Assembly (NCBI GenBank): GCA_964446835.1
Contig: CAYUQT010000029.1
Span: 1 to 64,000, forward strand
Length of the DNA: 64,000 nt
Reading direction: 5' to 3'
From: CAYUQT01 sp964446835
Lineage (GTDB): Bacteria > Planctomycetota > Phycisphaerae > UBA1845 > JAFGLZ01
Shown: in pieces, positions 35,380 to 45,116 of the stretch
Layout of the letters: each line of letters starts with the position of its first letter
Numbering within the stretch: position 1 is the first letter of the stretch
Notes under the pieces: generated by a model
What the model was told of the DNA's origin: nothing
The model's input: only the letters and a program-made list of their open reading frames with translations
The model's database searches: none
Position numbers and translations under genes: made by a program

Positions 35380-35498
35380 CGAAGCCGAACGCCTCGGCCG
35401 CATGATTTGCGGAGAGGGGCGAGGTGTCTGGTGCATGGTTCCGTGAGTGAGTGCGTTTCGAAGGCAGCACCGTTTCTTGGAAAGAAGGAGATCAACTG

Positions 35499-35732
35499 AT
35501 GAATCGTCTGCTGGGTGTATTGCGTTTCATGGGACGTCCGCTGATGTCGCGAAAGGTTCGGGTGGCCATTGCCACGATTATTGGGGCCTATGCGGCCCAG
35601 GCCGGCCTGAACGTCGGGGAAGAGGTGCTCGTGACGATCATGTCGTGTGGGGTGGCGATCATTCTGGGGATTGCGCACGAGGACAACGGTCGTATCGGTA
35701 TCGACGAGTCCGAAGATGGTCCTGCTGCTTGA
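35499..35732 (+). CDS. Small membrane protein, 77 residues
   Basis: ATG 35499 has AAGGAG eight bases upstream. The protein has two hydrophobic segments (VAIATIIGAYAAQAGL and VLVTIMSCGVAIILGIA) separated by a short NVGEEV turn, and a soluble acidic tail (EDNGRIGIDESEDG). This hairpin topology recalls phage-holin-like or accessory subunits, but I recognise no family. It lies between the ATPase-acetyltransferase fusion and bacterioferritin, 120 bp and 67 bp away respectively, on the same strand. Confidence 0.75.
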   Translation: MNRLLGVLRFMGRPLMSRKVRVAIATIIGAYAAQAGLNVGEEVLVTIMSCGVAIILGIAHEDNGRIGIDESEDGPAA

Positions 35733-35799
35733 CTTGGGCCATACACGTGCTAGATTGCCCTCATACGTGGCGGGCATTCTATTCTTAGGAGATTCACCC

Positions 35800-36231
35800 A
35801 TGGCAGTGCAGAAGGCATCGGCGAAACTGATGGAGTATTTGAACAAGGCCATCGCTCGTGAGATTCAGGTGGCGGTTCAGTACATGTGGCAGCACGTCCA
35901 GTGGAGCGGCGTGAAGCATTTCGCCGTGAAGGACGAGCTGAAGAAGATCGCCATCGACGAGATGAAGCACGCCGAGGCGATCGCCGAGCGGTTGAACTAC
36001 TTCGGCGGGATTCCGACGACCAAGCCCGACCCGATCTTCGTCGGCAAAGAGCTGAAGGAGATGCTCCAACAGGACGCCAAGGACGAAGAGGCGGCCATCA
36101 CGCTCTACAAAGAGATCATGGGGATCGCCCAGGCCGAGAAGGATGAGACCACCTGGAAGCTCTTCCAGGACATCCTGGCCGATGAGGAAGATCACCACGA
36201 CACGTTCACGAGTCTGCTCGAAGAGATCTAG
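35800..36231 (+). CDS. bfr: Bacterioferritin / ferritin-like diiron protein
   Basis: A 143-residue four-helix protein that stores iron or detoxifies it by oxidation. The diiron residues are in AREIQVAVQYMWQHV (first Glu), KIAIDEMKHAEAIAERL (Glu and His), DEEAAITLYKEI and the C-terminal DEEDHHDTF. The DEMKHAE stretch keeps the methionine that ligates heme in bacterioferritins. AGGAG lies eight bases before the ATG. Slightly shorter than the E. coli protein (158), with no lost ligand. A Dps-like role is less likely given the Bfr motif. Followed by a good terminator. Confidence 0.92.
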   Translation: MAVQKASAKLMEYLNKAIAREIQVAVQYMWQHVQWSGVKHFAVKDELKKIAIDEMKHAEAIAERLNYFGGIPTTKPDPIFVGKELKEMLQQDAKDEEAAITLYKEIMGIAQAEKDETTWKLFQDILADEEDHHDTFTSLLEEI

Positions 36232-36271
36232 GGCGTCGGAGTTCTCGACCGACGAATCGGTCGTCTGCTAG

Positions 36272-36315
36272 CGACCTCTCACGGCATCGCAGCGTTCGTG
36301 GGAGGTCGTTTGTTT
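36272..36315 (+). terminator. Rho-independent terminator after bacterioferritin
   Basis: A 12-bp stem with one G-T pair (CGACCTCTCACG at 36272-36283 with CGTGGGAGGTCG at 36297-36308) is followed by TTTGTTT. It ends transcription about 80 bases after the stop codon at 36231. Confidence 0.7.
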
Positions 36316-36423
36316 GCGCCGGCGGGACCACCACCCATACGCACGGCGTGTGAGCGGACACAAGCGGGTGTCCCGACGACACGTCGATATGCCCCACACA
36401 CTGCCGTGGGACATAAGAAACGG

Positions 36424-36457
36424 CGGGGGTGGCCGCAGACAGCAGCGGCCACCCCCG
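36424..36457 (-). terminator. Perfect 13-bp hairpin downstream of glnA
   Basis: CGGGGGTGGCCGC (36424-36436) and GCGGCCACCCCCG (36445-36457) are perfect complements around an 8-base loop. It lies 58-91 bases downstream of the glnA stop. On the minus strand the stem is followed by CCGTTTCTTATG, only a weak U-run, so termination may be partial. Confidence 0.6.
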
Positions 36458-36514
36458 ACCTTGGAACCTGTCATCGTTCAGCCCCGGCGAACACACACCG
36501 GGTGATATGGCTCC

Positions 36515-37927
36515 CTAGCAGTCGTAGTAGAGAGCGAACTCGTACGGATGCGGACGGAGCCGGATCGGATCAAGTTCCTTAGTCCGCTTCCAGGTGATCC
36601 ACGCATCGATCAGGTCCTTTGTGAAGACGCCGCCGTTGAGGAGGAACTCGTGATCCTTCTCAAGAGCATTGATCGCCTCTTCGAGGCTGCCCGGCGTCTT
36701 GGCGGTATTGGCCAGTTCTGCGGCGGACATCTCGTAGATGTCGCGATCGAGCGGCTGCCCCGGATCGAGCTTCTTGTTGATGCCGTCGACGGCGGCCATC
36801 AGGATCGCGGGGAATGTCAGATACGGGTTGCAGGTCGGATCGGGACAACGGAACTCGATCCGCTTGGCCTTGGGGCTCTTGGAGTACATCGGAATCCGGA
36901 TGCCGGCGGAACGGTTTCGGGCGGACATACAGAGGTTGACCGGCGCCTCGAAACCCGGCACCAGACGGCGATAGCTGTTGCTGGTGGGGGCGGCGAAGGC
37001 CAGAATCGCGGGGGCATGCTTGAGGATCCCGCCGATGGAGTAGAGCGCCATATCGCTCAGACCGGCGTACTTGTCACCGGGGAAGAGCGGCTTGCCGTCC
37101 TTCCAAAGTGAGAAGTGGGTGTGCATGCCGCTACCGTTGTCCTCGAAGACCGGCTTGGGCATGAAGGTGACACTCTTGCCGTGTTTCTTGGCGACGTTCT
37201 TGCAGATGTACTTGTACCACATGAGCTGGTCTGACATCTTGAGGAGGGATTGGAACCTCATGTCGATCTCGCTCTGTCCGGCGGTGGCCACCTCGTGGTG
37301 ATGCGCCTCGACCGTGATGCCGACCTTGCGCATTTCGTAGACCATTTCGCCGCGGAGATCGTGATAGGTGTCCGTCGGGCTGACGGGGAAGTAGCCGCCC
37401 TTGAAACTGGGCTTGTAGCCCAGGTTGGGCTCTTCGATGCGGGCGCTGTTCCACGCGCCTTCGACGGAATCGATCTGGTACATGCCGCGGTGCTGGTTCT
37501 GTTCGAACCGGACCTCGTCGAAGATGAAGAACTCGGGCTCGGGACCGAAGTATGCGGTGTCGGCGATGCCGGACTTCTTGATGAACGCCTCGCCTTTGCG
37601 AGCGATGTGCCGAGGATCGCGGCTGTAATCCTCTCGAGTGATCGGATCGACGATGTTGGCGATCACGCTGACGGTCGGCTTCTCGAAGAAGGGGTCGAGG
37701 CAGGCGGTGTTGGGATCGGGGATAGCCATCATGTCGGACATGTGGATGCCCTGCCAGCCGCGGATCGACGAGCCGTCGAAGCCAAGCCCCTCGACGAACG
37801 TGTTCTCATCCAACACGTCGATGGGGAAGGAGCAGTGCTGCCAGGTCCCCAGAAGATCGACGAACTTCAGGTCGACCATCTCTGAGTTGTTTTTCTTTAC
37901 GAATTCGAAGAACTCCTTGGGTGTCAT
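36515..37927 (-). CDS. glnA: Glutamine synthetase type I
   Basis: A 470-residue enzyme that makes glutamine from glutamate, ammonia and ATP, as dodecamers in the cytoplasm. FDGSSIRGWQGIHMSDM, GPEPEFFIFDEVRF, VEAHHHEVATAGQSEID and FMPKPVFEDNGSGMHTHFS are the catalytic stretches. The C-terminus (DRDIYEMSAAEL then PHPYEFALYYD) has the tyrosine at the position of the adenylylation site of the E. coli enzyme. AGGAG lies eight bases before ATG 37927; the longer upstream frame is not used. A sigma-54 promoter and PII/amt genes lie upstream. Length is normal. Confidence 0.96.
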   Translation of the reverse strand: MTPKEFFEFVKKNNSEMVDLKFVDLLGTWQHCSFPIDVLDENTFVEGLGFDGSSIRGWQGIHMSDMMAIPDPNTACLDPFFEKPTVSVIANIVDPITREDYSRDPRHIARKGEAFIKKSGIADTAYFGPEPEFFIFDEVRFEQNQHRGMYQIDSVEGAWNSARIEEPNLGYKPSFKGGYFPVSPTDTYHDLRGEMVYEMRKVGITVEAHHHEVATAGQSEIDMRFQSLLKMSDQLMWYKYICKNVAKKHGKSVTFMPKPVFEDNGSGMHTHFSLWKDGKPLFPGDKYAGLSDMALYSIGGILKHAPAILAFAAPTSNSYRRLVPGFEAPVNLCMSARNRSAGIRIPMYSKSPKAKRIEFRCPDPTCNPYLTFPAILMAAVDGINKKLDPGQPLDRDIYEMSAAELANTAKTPGSLEEAINALEKDHEFLLNGGVFTKDLIDAWITWKRTKELDPIRLRPHPYEFALYYDC

Positions 37928-38039
37928 TCCAATCACTCCTAGAAAAAAGGTTTTCGCGTTTGCCCTCGGCACTCCGCGTCCATGACGCCTTTGAACAGGA
38001 CCCCGACAAGCGGTTCTCGGTGGCGTCGCCCCGAAGAGG

Positions 38040-38055
38040 AGCAATTTTTGTGCCA
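38040..38055 (-). promoter_or_regulatory. Sigma-54 (-24/-12) promoter of glnA
   Basis: On the minus strand the sequence is TGGCACAAAAATTGCT. It matches 11 of the 12 conserved positions of TGGCACG-N4-TTGCW, with the GG at -24, GC at -12 and correct spacing. Its start site would be near 38029, giving a leader of about 100 bases before the glnA ATG at 37927. Confidence 0.85.
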
Positions 38056-38129
38056 GCCGGGGTCTTCGTCTCCTGATCGCGTTCTGGGGCTCGATGCGGC
38101 GTTTTTCAATTGGGTCTCGCCCGAGTCAA

Positions 38130-38145
38130 CCTACCTGGCTGTAGG
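38130..38145 (-). promoter_or_regulatory. Inverted repeat upstream of the glnA promoter, possible activator site
   Basis: CCTAC and GTAGG (38130-38134 and 38141-38145) flank a 6-base spacer, centred about 85 bp upstream of the -24 box. It shares an AACnTACCT half-site with the palindrome upstream of amt. Five-base arms are weak evidence on their own. Confidence 0.35.
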
Positions 38146-38189
38146 AACTAGATTTCAGGGCTACATCTTGGAAGCTTGAACTTCGTTTG

Positions 38190-38531
38190 TCAACCTATCG
38201 CCTCTCCGCCGGTCTCGCCGGTGCGAATCCGGATGCACTCCTGGAGGTCGAGAACGAAGATCTTCCCGTCGCCGATCTGTCCGGTGCAGGCCCCGCCGCG
38301 TATGGCGTCGACGGTGGGTTGGGCGTACTCCTCGTTCACGGCGATTTCGAGTTTGACCTTCCGGAGAAGGCTGCCCGCCTCTTTGTGGCTTCGGTAGACC
38401 TCCGCGATGCCTTTCTGCCGACCTCGGCCGACGACATTGGTCACCGTCACCAGATGTATCTCCTTTTCCGTCAACCGCCGGAGCACTTCGTCCAAACGGT
38501 CGGGTTGAATGACTGCGATGATGTATTTCAT
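38190..38531 (-). CDS. glnK: PII nitrogen regulatory protein GlnK/GlnB
   Basis: A 113-residue trimeric signal protein that binds ATP/ADP and 2-oxoglutarate and controls the ammonium channel and GlnA. The core TGQIGDGKIFVLDLQECIRIRTGE is intact, as is GRGRQKG before the T-loop. Aligned with E. coli GlnB, the uridylylated Tyr51 position is Glu (YRSHKEAGS), so this protein cannot be uridylylated at that site; Tyr46 equivalent is present. It follows amt by 12 bp, the usual amt-glnK pair, and should be made from the amt promoter. The start is ATG 38531; two extra codons upstream are unlikely. Confidence 0.93.
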   Translation of the reverse strand: MKYIIAVIQPDRLDEVLRRLTEKEIHLVTVTNVVGRGRQKGIAEVYRSHKEAGSLLRKVKLEIAVNEEYAQPTVDAIRGGACTGQIGDGKIFVLDLQECIRIRTGETGGEAIG

Positions 38532-38543
38532 GGAAAACACTCC

Positions 38544-39905
38544 CTAGTCGATGATCGTGTAACCGACCTCTCTGTGTTGTGTCAGGTCCAGACCGATTCG
38601 TTCGTCGTGTTCGTTGACTCGAAGCCCGATGAGCCGATCGACGCCCTTGAACAGGAGCCATGACAGGACGAAGGAATACGCCATGGTGATGAGCGTCGCC
38701 TTGATCTGAATCCAGAGTTGTATGGGGTTGCCGAACAACAATCCGTCGGCGCCGGCGGGGTTGACCATTTTGGTGGCCCAGATGCCGGTCGCGATGGCTC
38801 CCCATGTTCCGCCAACTCCATGAACCCCGAAGGCGTCGAGCGAATCGTCATAGCCGAAGAACGGTTTGATGTAGGTCACAGACAACCAGCAGATGGCTCC
38901 GGAACCCAATCCGATGGCGATGGCCCCCAGAGGTGTCACGAACCCCGATGCGGGCGTGATTGCCACCAAACCTGCCACGGCGCCGGTGATCATTCCCAAA
39001 ACGGTCGCCTTGCCATGCTTGAACCAGTCGAGAGCCGACCAGGCGAGCCCCGCGACGGCGGCGGCCGTGTGGGTGACAACGAAGGCCCCCGCGGCCAAGC
39101 CGTTGGCACTCAGGGCACTGCCGGCGTTGAACCCAAACCATCCAAACCACAACAATCCGGCGCCCAGAACACCGAGGGGCAGATTGTGCGGGGGGGAGAT
39201 GCCATCAGGGAAGCCCTGACGCTTTCCGAGAATCAGGGCCGCGGCCAGAGCGGCCGCCCCGGCGTTGATATGGACGACCGTGCCGCCTGCGAAATCCAGG
39301 GCCCCCGATGCCCTGAGAAAGCCCCCTACCCCCCAAACCCAGTGAGCGACGGGATCGTACACGAGGGTCGACCATAGGAGCGAGAAGACACAGAAGGCAC
39401 CGAACTTCATCCTCTCGGCGAATGCTCCGAGGATGAGGGCGGGGGTAATCACCGCGAACATGGCCTGGAAGATCATGAAGGCCTGGTGAGGGACCGTGGC
39501 CGAGTAGTCTGCATAGGGTTCAAGCCCCACACCCCTGAGCCCGAGCCACTTCAGGCTGCCGATAACGCCCTTGACGTCGGGGCCGAACGACAGGCTGTAA
39601 CCGACGATGACCCATTGCACACTGACCAGGCACAGGATCATCATGCATTGCATGAGAATCGAGAGGACATTCTTCTTGCGAACAAGCCCGCCGTAGAAAA
39701 AGGCCAGCCCGGGAGTCATCAGCATGACCAGGGCCGCACTCATGAGGACCCAGGCGGTGTCGCCGGTGTCGATTTTCGGCGCCGCCGTGGAGGCCGTTGC
39801 CTCGGCGGGCTGAGTCGATTGCCCCCATGCCGTAGACGTGCCTGCAAGTGCCCAAACAACGAGGCAGAACGCTGCCCCCATCCGCCATCCCCGATACGGT
39901 CTCAA
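38544..39905 (-). CDS. amt: Ammonium transporter Amt
   Basis: A 453-residue channel for ammonium uptake with a signal peptide-like N-terminus and 11 membrane segments. The twin histidines are in GTVVHINAGAAALAAALILG-type and VHGVGGTWGAIATG segments (seen as VVHINAGAAALAAALILG and GVHGVGGTWG), and FYGGLVRKKNVLSILMQC is the family N-terminus. Start is TTG 39905 because GGAGG lies exactly eight bases upstream at 39914-39918; ATG nine codons later is the alternative. Tightly followed by glnK, preceded by a sigma-54 promoter. Confidence 0.93.
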   Translation of the reverse strand: MRPYRGWRMGAAFCLVVWALAGTSTAWGQSTQPAEATASTAAPKIDTGDTAWVLMSAALVMLMTPGLAFFYGGLVRKKNVLSILMQCMMILCLVSVQWVIVGYSLSFGPDVKGVIGSLKWLGLRGVGLEPYADYSATVPHQAFMIFQAMFAVITPALILGAFAERMKFGAFCVFSLLWSTLVYDPVAHWVWGVGGFLRASGALDFAGGTVVHINAGAAALAAALILGKRQGFPDGISPPHNLPLGVLGAGLLWFGWFGFNAGSALSANGLAAGAFVVTHTAAAVAGLAWSALDWFKHGKATVLGMITGAVAGLVAITPASGFVTPLGAIAIGLGSGAICWLSVTYIKPFFGYDDSLDAFGVHGVGGTWGAIATGIWATKMVNPAGADGLLFGNPIQLWIQIKATLITMAYSFVLSWLLFKGVDRLIGLRVNEHDERIGLDLTQHREVGYTIID

Positions 39906-39988
39906 GGTTAGTTCCTCCAGATTCAGGGGCCTTATGGAAATCCACCGAACGACGCCCCACCCGAGGGCGTTGATGGGAGACTTGGATA

Positions 39989-40004
39989 TGCCAACGGCGT
40001 GCCA
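39989..40004 (-). promoter_or_regulatory. Sigma-54 (-24/-12) promoter of amt-glnK
   Basis: On the minus strand TGGCACGCCGTTGGCA matches 11 of 12 conserved positions of TGGCACG-N4-TTGCW; only the second base of the -12 element differs. The start site would be near 39978, a leader of about 73 bases before the TTG at 39905. The adjacent NifA-like gene provides the matching activator. Confidence 0.85.
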
Positions 40005-40101
40005 GAGTTGGAGGAGGGGGCAGAATTGTGCTTATATGCTTTATTTACAGGCACTTACGACGGCACGAGGATCATACATATTCGTAGGACTGCACAATCT
40101 A

Positions 40102-40119
40102 ACATACCTACAGGTATGT
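40102..40119. promoter_or_regulatory. Perfect palindrome, candidate enhancer site for the NifA-like activator
   Basis: ACATACC-TACA-GGTATGT, two perfect 7-base arms around 4 bases. It lies about 100 bp upstream of the amt -24 box, the usual distance for a sigma-54 enhancer, and 15 bases after the stop of the activator gene. TTCGTA (40081-40086) and TACGAA (40119-40124) form a wider inverted repeat around it. It does not match the NifA consensus TGT-N10-ACA, so this activator may use another site. A weak terminator reading is possible but no T-run follows. Confidence 0.55.
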
Positions 40120-40133
40120 ACGAAAGCTATATG

Positions 40134-41723
<1,590 letters not shown>

Positions 41724-41934
41724 TTGGTCAGCCTACCCTGCCAACCTGACCAGATTGTAGGACTTTCTACCCCCCTGTGAAAGCCCCAGCCGGGAATCTC
41801 TGAGGCGTGATCGAGGGGAAAACGCCGCTTCGGCCGCGACGGGCGGGGTGCCCGACCGGCGTGCGGGAAGTTATGCCCCCCGGGGCTGTATTGCCGATAG
41901 GAGGTCTATCGTCTACCGTATCGAAACGCGTTTC

Positions 41935-42939
41935 ATGGAGAGACCGCCCATCGCCGCGCCGCAACGAGACTCGGAAGCCGGTTCGCCCCCCGCTGCAAAG
42001 AAGGGTTCTACCGGCTGGGCCGCCAAGCTGATCAGCCTGGGTGTATCGCTGACCATTCTGACGATCGTGTGGCTGTCTGCCCGGCGTGGGAATCTCTGGG
42101 GGAGCCTTGGGCAGATCGACTCGACGTATTTCTTGGCGGCGGTTGGGCTGATGCCAGCCTATATGGTTCTTCGCGGTCTGAGACTCGACGGGCTGCTTGG
42201 TAATTCGGACAGCCGGATCGGGTTGCGGCGAGCCGTAGCGATCACGTTTATCGGAACCTCTCTGAACCTTCTGCTGCCGAGTAACATGGGCGACGTGGCC
42301 AAGGCATACTACGCCTATCGATACCGTCTGGCCAAGGAGGTTGCGTTGAGCGCCGTCATCATCGACAAGGCGTTTGGCATGACCTCGGCGATGCTGCTGG
42401 GGCTGGTGGCCGCCCTCACGCGAGGTTACTGGATGGCGGCGGGACTGGCCGGCATGGTGGCAATGGGGCTCTTGTCGATTATCTTCATTCCGCAACTGAT
42501 CCCGTGGCGATTGCTGGCCTGGGCCATGCGCGTCACGCTGGGTAAGACCCTATCGACGGACCGGGCGCTGGAGGCGTCACGCCTGCCGATGAGACTCAAG
42601 TTGAACAGTATTCTCCTGTCGCTTGGGGCGTGCGGCCTCGTGTATGCTCAGTATTTTCTGCTGTGCCAATCGCTTCGATTGGGCGTGACGCTGAGTCTGA
42701 CGTGGGTGGTGGCACCGCTGATGGACCTGGCCAAGGCGGTCCCGCTGACGGCCAACGGGCTGGGAACGCGAGAAGTCGTCGCAGTGACCATGCTCGGCCG
42801 TTCCGGTGTGCCGGTGGGAGAAGCGATGCTTTCGTCCCTGATCTATACGGCCGTGTCGCTATGGCTGCCGGCCCTTGTGGGCGCCCCCTTCGTCTGGCTG
42901 GCCCTTCACCGGCGGCCGGATACCGAAGCCGAGGCATGA
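41935..42939 (+). CDS. Flippase-like membrane protein (UPF0104/lysylphosphatidylglycerol synthase TM region)
   Basis: A 334-residue protein with about eight membrane segments. The block GTSLNLLLPSNMGDVAKAYYAYRY followed by AVIIDKAFGMTSAMLLGL (given as NLLLPSNMGDVAKAYY and DKAFGMTSAMLLGL) and AVPLTANGLGTREVVAV (the PxxxGxGxRE signature) define the family, which moves or flips lipids and lipid-linked molecules. A ribosome site TAGGAGGT lies 30 bases before ATG 41935, too far for that start, so initiation may be at an upstream codon. Divergent from the activator gene. Confidence 0.85.
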   Translation: MERPPIAAPQRDSEAGSPPAAKKGSTGWAAKLISLGVSLTILTIVWLSARRGNLWGSLGQIDSTYFLAAVGLMPAYMVLRGLRLDGLLGNSDSRIGLRRAVAITFIGTSLNLLLPSNMGDVAKAYYAYRYRLAKEVALSAVIIDKAFGMTSAMLLGLVAALTRGYWMAAGLAGMVAMGLLSIIFIPQLIPWRLLAWAMRVTLGKTLSTDRALEASRLPMRLKLNSILLSLGACGLVYAQYFLLCQSLRLGVTLSLTWVVAPLMDLAKAVPLTANGLGTREVVAVTMLGRSGVPVGEAMLSSLIYTAVSLWLPALVGAPFVWLALHRRPDTEAEA

Positions 42940-43046
42940 AACGTTCGGTCGGCACTATTTGATGTGTCGAATACCGATCGGGACTACCGGATGATCGGGC
43001 TCAGACGTGAACCTCCGACTTGCGGCCCTCGCATGGCACAAGAATC

Positions 43047-45116
43047 ATGACGAATCAACCGACGACCACCGAGACAACCGCCCTCGCCCTTGATAAGGGG
43101 TGCGGTCCGGACCTGCCGCGCACGTCGGCCTTGCGATGGCTTGCGTTTGTCCTGGCGGTGGCGGGCGTCCTTCGAACCATCGGACTGACTCACCAACTCC
43201 CCGTACCGGCCGATCCCGACCCGATCGGGCTGATTGGCGTAGCCCTGCGGATGGGAACGGGTGATCTGAATCCCCACATGTTTACATGGCCGGCGGCGCC
43301 GTTTTACTTCCTGGCAGGCTGTTACGGCATCATGTACGGCGCCTGTCGCGTGCTGGGGATCGTGGCAAGCCCCGGCGACTTCCAGAGATGGTTTCTGGAC
43401 GATCCCAGTGCGTTCTTCCTGGTGACCCGGCTGATTATGGTGGTGGCCGGCATGCTCAGTGTGTGTGTGGTCTACCGAATCGGCTGTCTGATGAGTTCTC
43501 GCCGCCACGGGGTTTGGGCGGCGGCTCTGCTGGCGGTCACGCCGGTCGAGGTGATCTTCTGTCACTATCAGAAAGCCGAACCGTTCCTGGTGCTGACGAC
43601 GCTGGTCGCGATCGCGGCGATGATTCGGTGGTATCAGAGGGATACAGCGGGACGGGCGATACAGAGCGGCATGGCGATCGGGCTGGCCTGTGCGGTCAAG
43701 TACAACGCGGCACCGCTGGTGGTTCCGGCGATATGCCTCTGGCTGCGCTGGGCCTTTCGGGGTGGGACGGCAGGACTCGGCCGATCCGTCCTGAGGCGTC
43801 TGGTGCCCATGGGACTGGGGCTGGTGATCGTCTTCGCCCTGCTGAATCCCTATCTGTTGCTGGACGCCCGCGAGGCCCTGCACCAACTGGCGGGGCAGAA
43901 GGCCCTGATGCAGGGGGGCGATTCGCCTATCCATCGCACACCCGTGCGATCGTACCTGACGATTCTGTTTCCGGAGGCGTTCGGCTGGGTGCTCTACGCC
44001 CTGTACGGCGCGGGGGCCCTGTGGCTGGTGTTCCGTTCGATGACGAAGCAAGACGGCTCGGTCATCCCGCTGGTCTTCCTGGTGGCCTACGGCACCGGTC
44101 TGATGACTCAGAAGTTGGTCACGCCCTACTACCCCCTGCCCATGGTCCCGGCATTGGCGCTGGGAACGGCGGGCCTGGTGTGCGAGGTGGCGAATCGCCG
44201 GCGCGCGGTGGCCTGGCTTATCGGGGTGCTCCTGGTGGTTCCCGTGGGACGATCGGTGGTTCTGGCGTACCGCCTGGCGCTACCGAATCCCACATTCCAG
44301 GCCGAGTACTGGATTGCGGCGGCGGTTCCACCGGGAGACCGTGTCGCCCACCGTCATTGGCTGCCTCCCCTGCTGCCGATGCACCGACACCGGGTGGGCA
44401 GCTATCCCTGGCCCCAGCAGTCACGGGTAACGCGGGAACATATCGAGGCATTTCGACGGCTGGGTGTGAAGTGGTTCGTGCTTAACCCTCGGGACGTGGC
44501 CGGCCGGGAGCAGGAGCTGTTCGTCCATGATGGATCTAAAGTCGTTCAGGAAGTGCGCCGATTCTCTGCCCCACCGACGCTGATTCCCTTCACGGCGGAG
44601 GGTGTGGCCCTCTATCGTGTCCGCCCCAGTGAAGGTGTCCCGCCGCTGTCGATGGTTCTGACAGAGAACGAACAGACCCGACCGACTCGCCCGATGAATG
44701 TTTCCTTCGAAGGCGGTATTCGTCTGCTGGGAATCGACCCGCCGACGAACGACCCTGTTCAACCGGGACAGACTCTGGAGTTGCCTACCTACTGGTGGAT
44801 GCCGCCGGAAAGCCCCAAGCACCTGCTTCTGACAGGGGAACTGTCGGGGGCCGGCGGTCTTCTGGCGGATCTGACGCACGAGTTGGGCTATGGCATCCCA
44901 GCATCGGTCGACCGCCCCCACGACAAGGCATGCGTCATCATGCATCGCGCACTTGTCCGACCGGGCTACCGCTCAAGGCCGGGCGAGTTTGATGCATGGA
45001 TCGGGCTGAGAGACGCCGACCGTCGATCGGACCTGAACATCGTGACCGGCGACGGGACCGAGGGGAAACGGTGCAAGGTGGCCCGTATCATCGTCCAGCG
45101 AACACCGCCGTCGTGA
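43047..45116 (+). CDS. GT39-like membrane glycosyltransferase
   Basis: A 689-residue protein with about ten membrane segments (residues 28-440) and a soluble C-terminus of about 250 residues. The DPDPIGLIGVAL and FTWPAAPFYFLAGC loops, YRIGCLMSSRRHGVWAAALLAVTPVEVIFCHYQKAEPFLVL-type region (seen as VWAAALLAVTPVEVIF and HYQKAEPFLVL) match PMT_2-type transferases. The C-terminal domain may be an acceptor-binding extension. Its 3' end overlaps the CPBP gene on the other strand by 151 bases. Start ATG 43047 lacks a clear Shine-Dalgarno; donor and target unknown. Confidence 0.78.
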   Translation: MTNQPTTTETTALALDKGCGPDLPRTSALRWLAFVLAVAGVLRTIGLTHQLPVPADPDPIGLIGVALRMGTGDLNPHMFTWPAAPFYFLAGCYGIMYGACRVLGIVASPGDFQRWFLDDPSAFFLVTRLIMVVAGMLSVCVVYRIGCLMSSRRHGVWAAALLAVTPVEVIFCHYQKAEPFLVLTTLVAIAAMIRWYQRDTAGRAIQSGMAIGLACAVKYNAAPLVVPAICLWLRWAFRGGTAGLGRSVLRRLVPMGLGLVIVFALLNPYLLLDAREALHQLAGQKALMQGGDSPIHRTPVRSYLTILFPEAFGWVLYALYGAGALWLVFRSMTKQDGSVIPLVFLVAYGTGLMTQKLVTPYYPLPMVPALALGTAGLVCEVANRRRAVAWLIGVLLVVPVGRSVVLAYRLALPNPTFQAEYWIAAAVPPGDRVAHRHWLPPLLPMHRHRVGSYPWPQQSRVTREHIEAFRRLGVKWFVLNPRDVAGREQELFVHDGSKVVQEVRRFSAPPTLIPFTAEGVALYRVRPSEGVPPLSMVLTENEQTRPTRPMNVSFEGGIRLLGIDPPTNDPVQPGQTLELPTYWWMPPESPKHLLLTGELSGAGGLLADLTHELGYGIPASVDRPHDKACVIMHRALVRPGYRSRPGEFDAWIGLRDADRRSDLNIVTGDGTEGKRCKVARIIVQRTPPS

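Noticed and set aside
33808..35436. 542-codon minus-strand frame opposite the ATPase-GNAT fusion
   Set aside because: Only low-complexity Arg/Pro sequence; the plus strand has intact Walker and GNAT motifs.
36246..36263. Short hairpin CGACCGA-CGAA-TCGGTCG after bacterioferritin as the terminator
   Set aside because: No T-run follows; the longer stem at 36272-36308 followed by TTTGTTT is the better candidate.
37928..38044. 39-codon N-terminal extension of glutamine synthetase
   Set aside because: The sigma-54 start site and a correctly spaced ribosome site favour ATG 37927.
41899..41905. AGGAGGT as the ribosome site of the flippase-like gene at 41935
   Set aside because: It is 30 bases upstream of that ATG; no standard start codon lies at the right spacing, so I did not use it to move the start.
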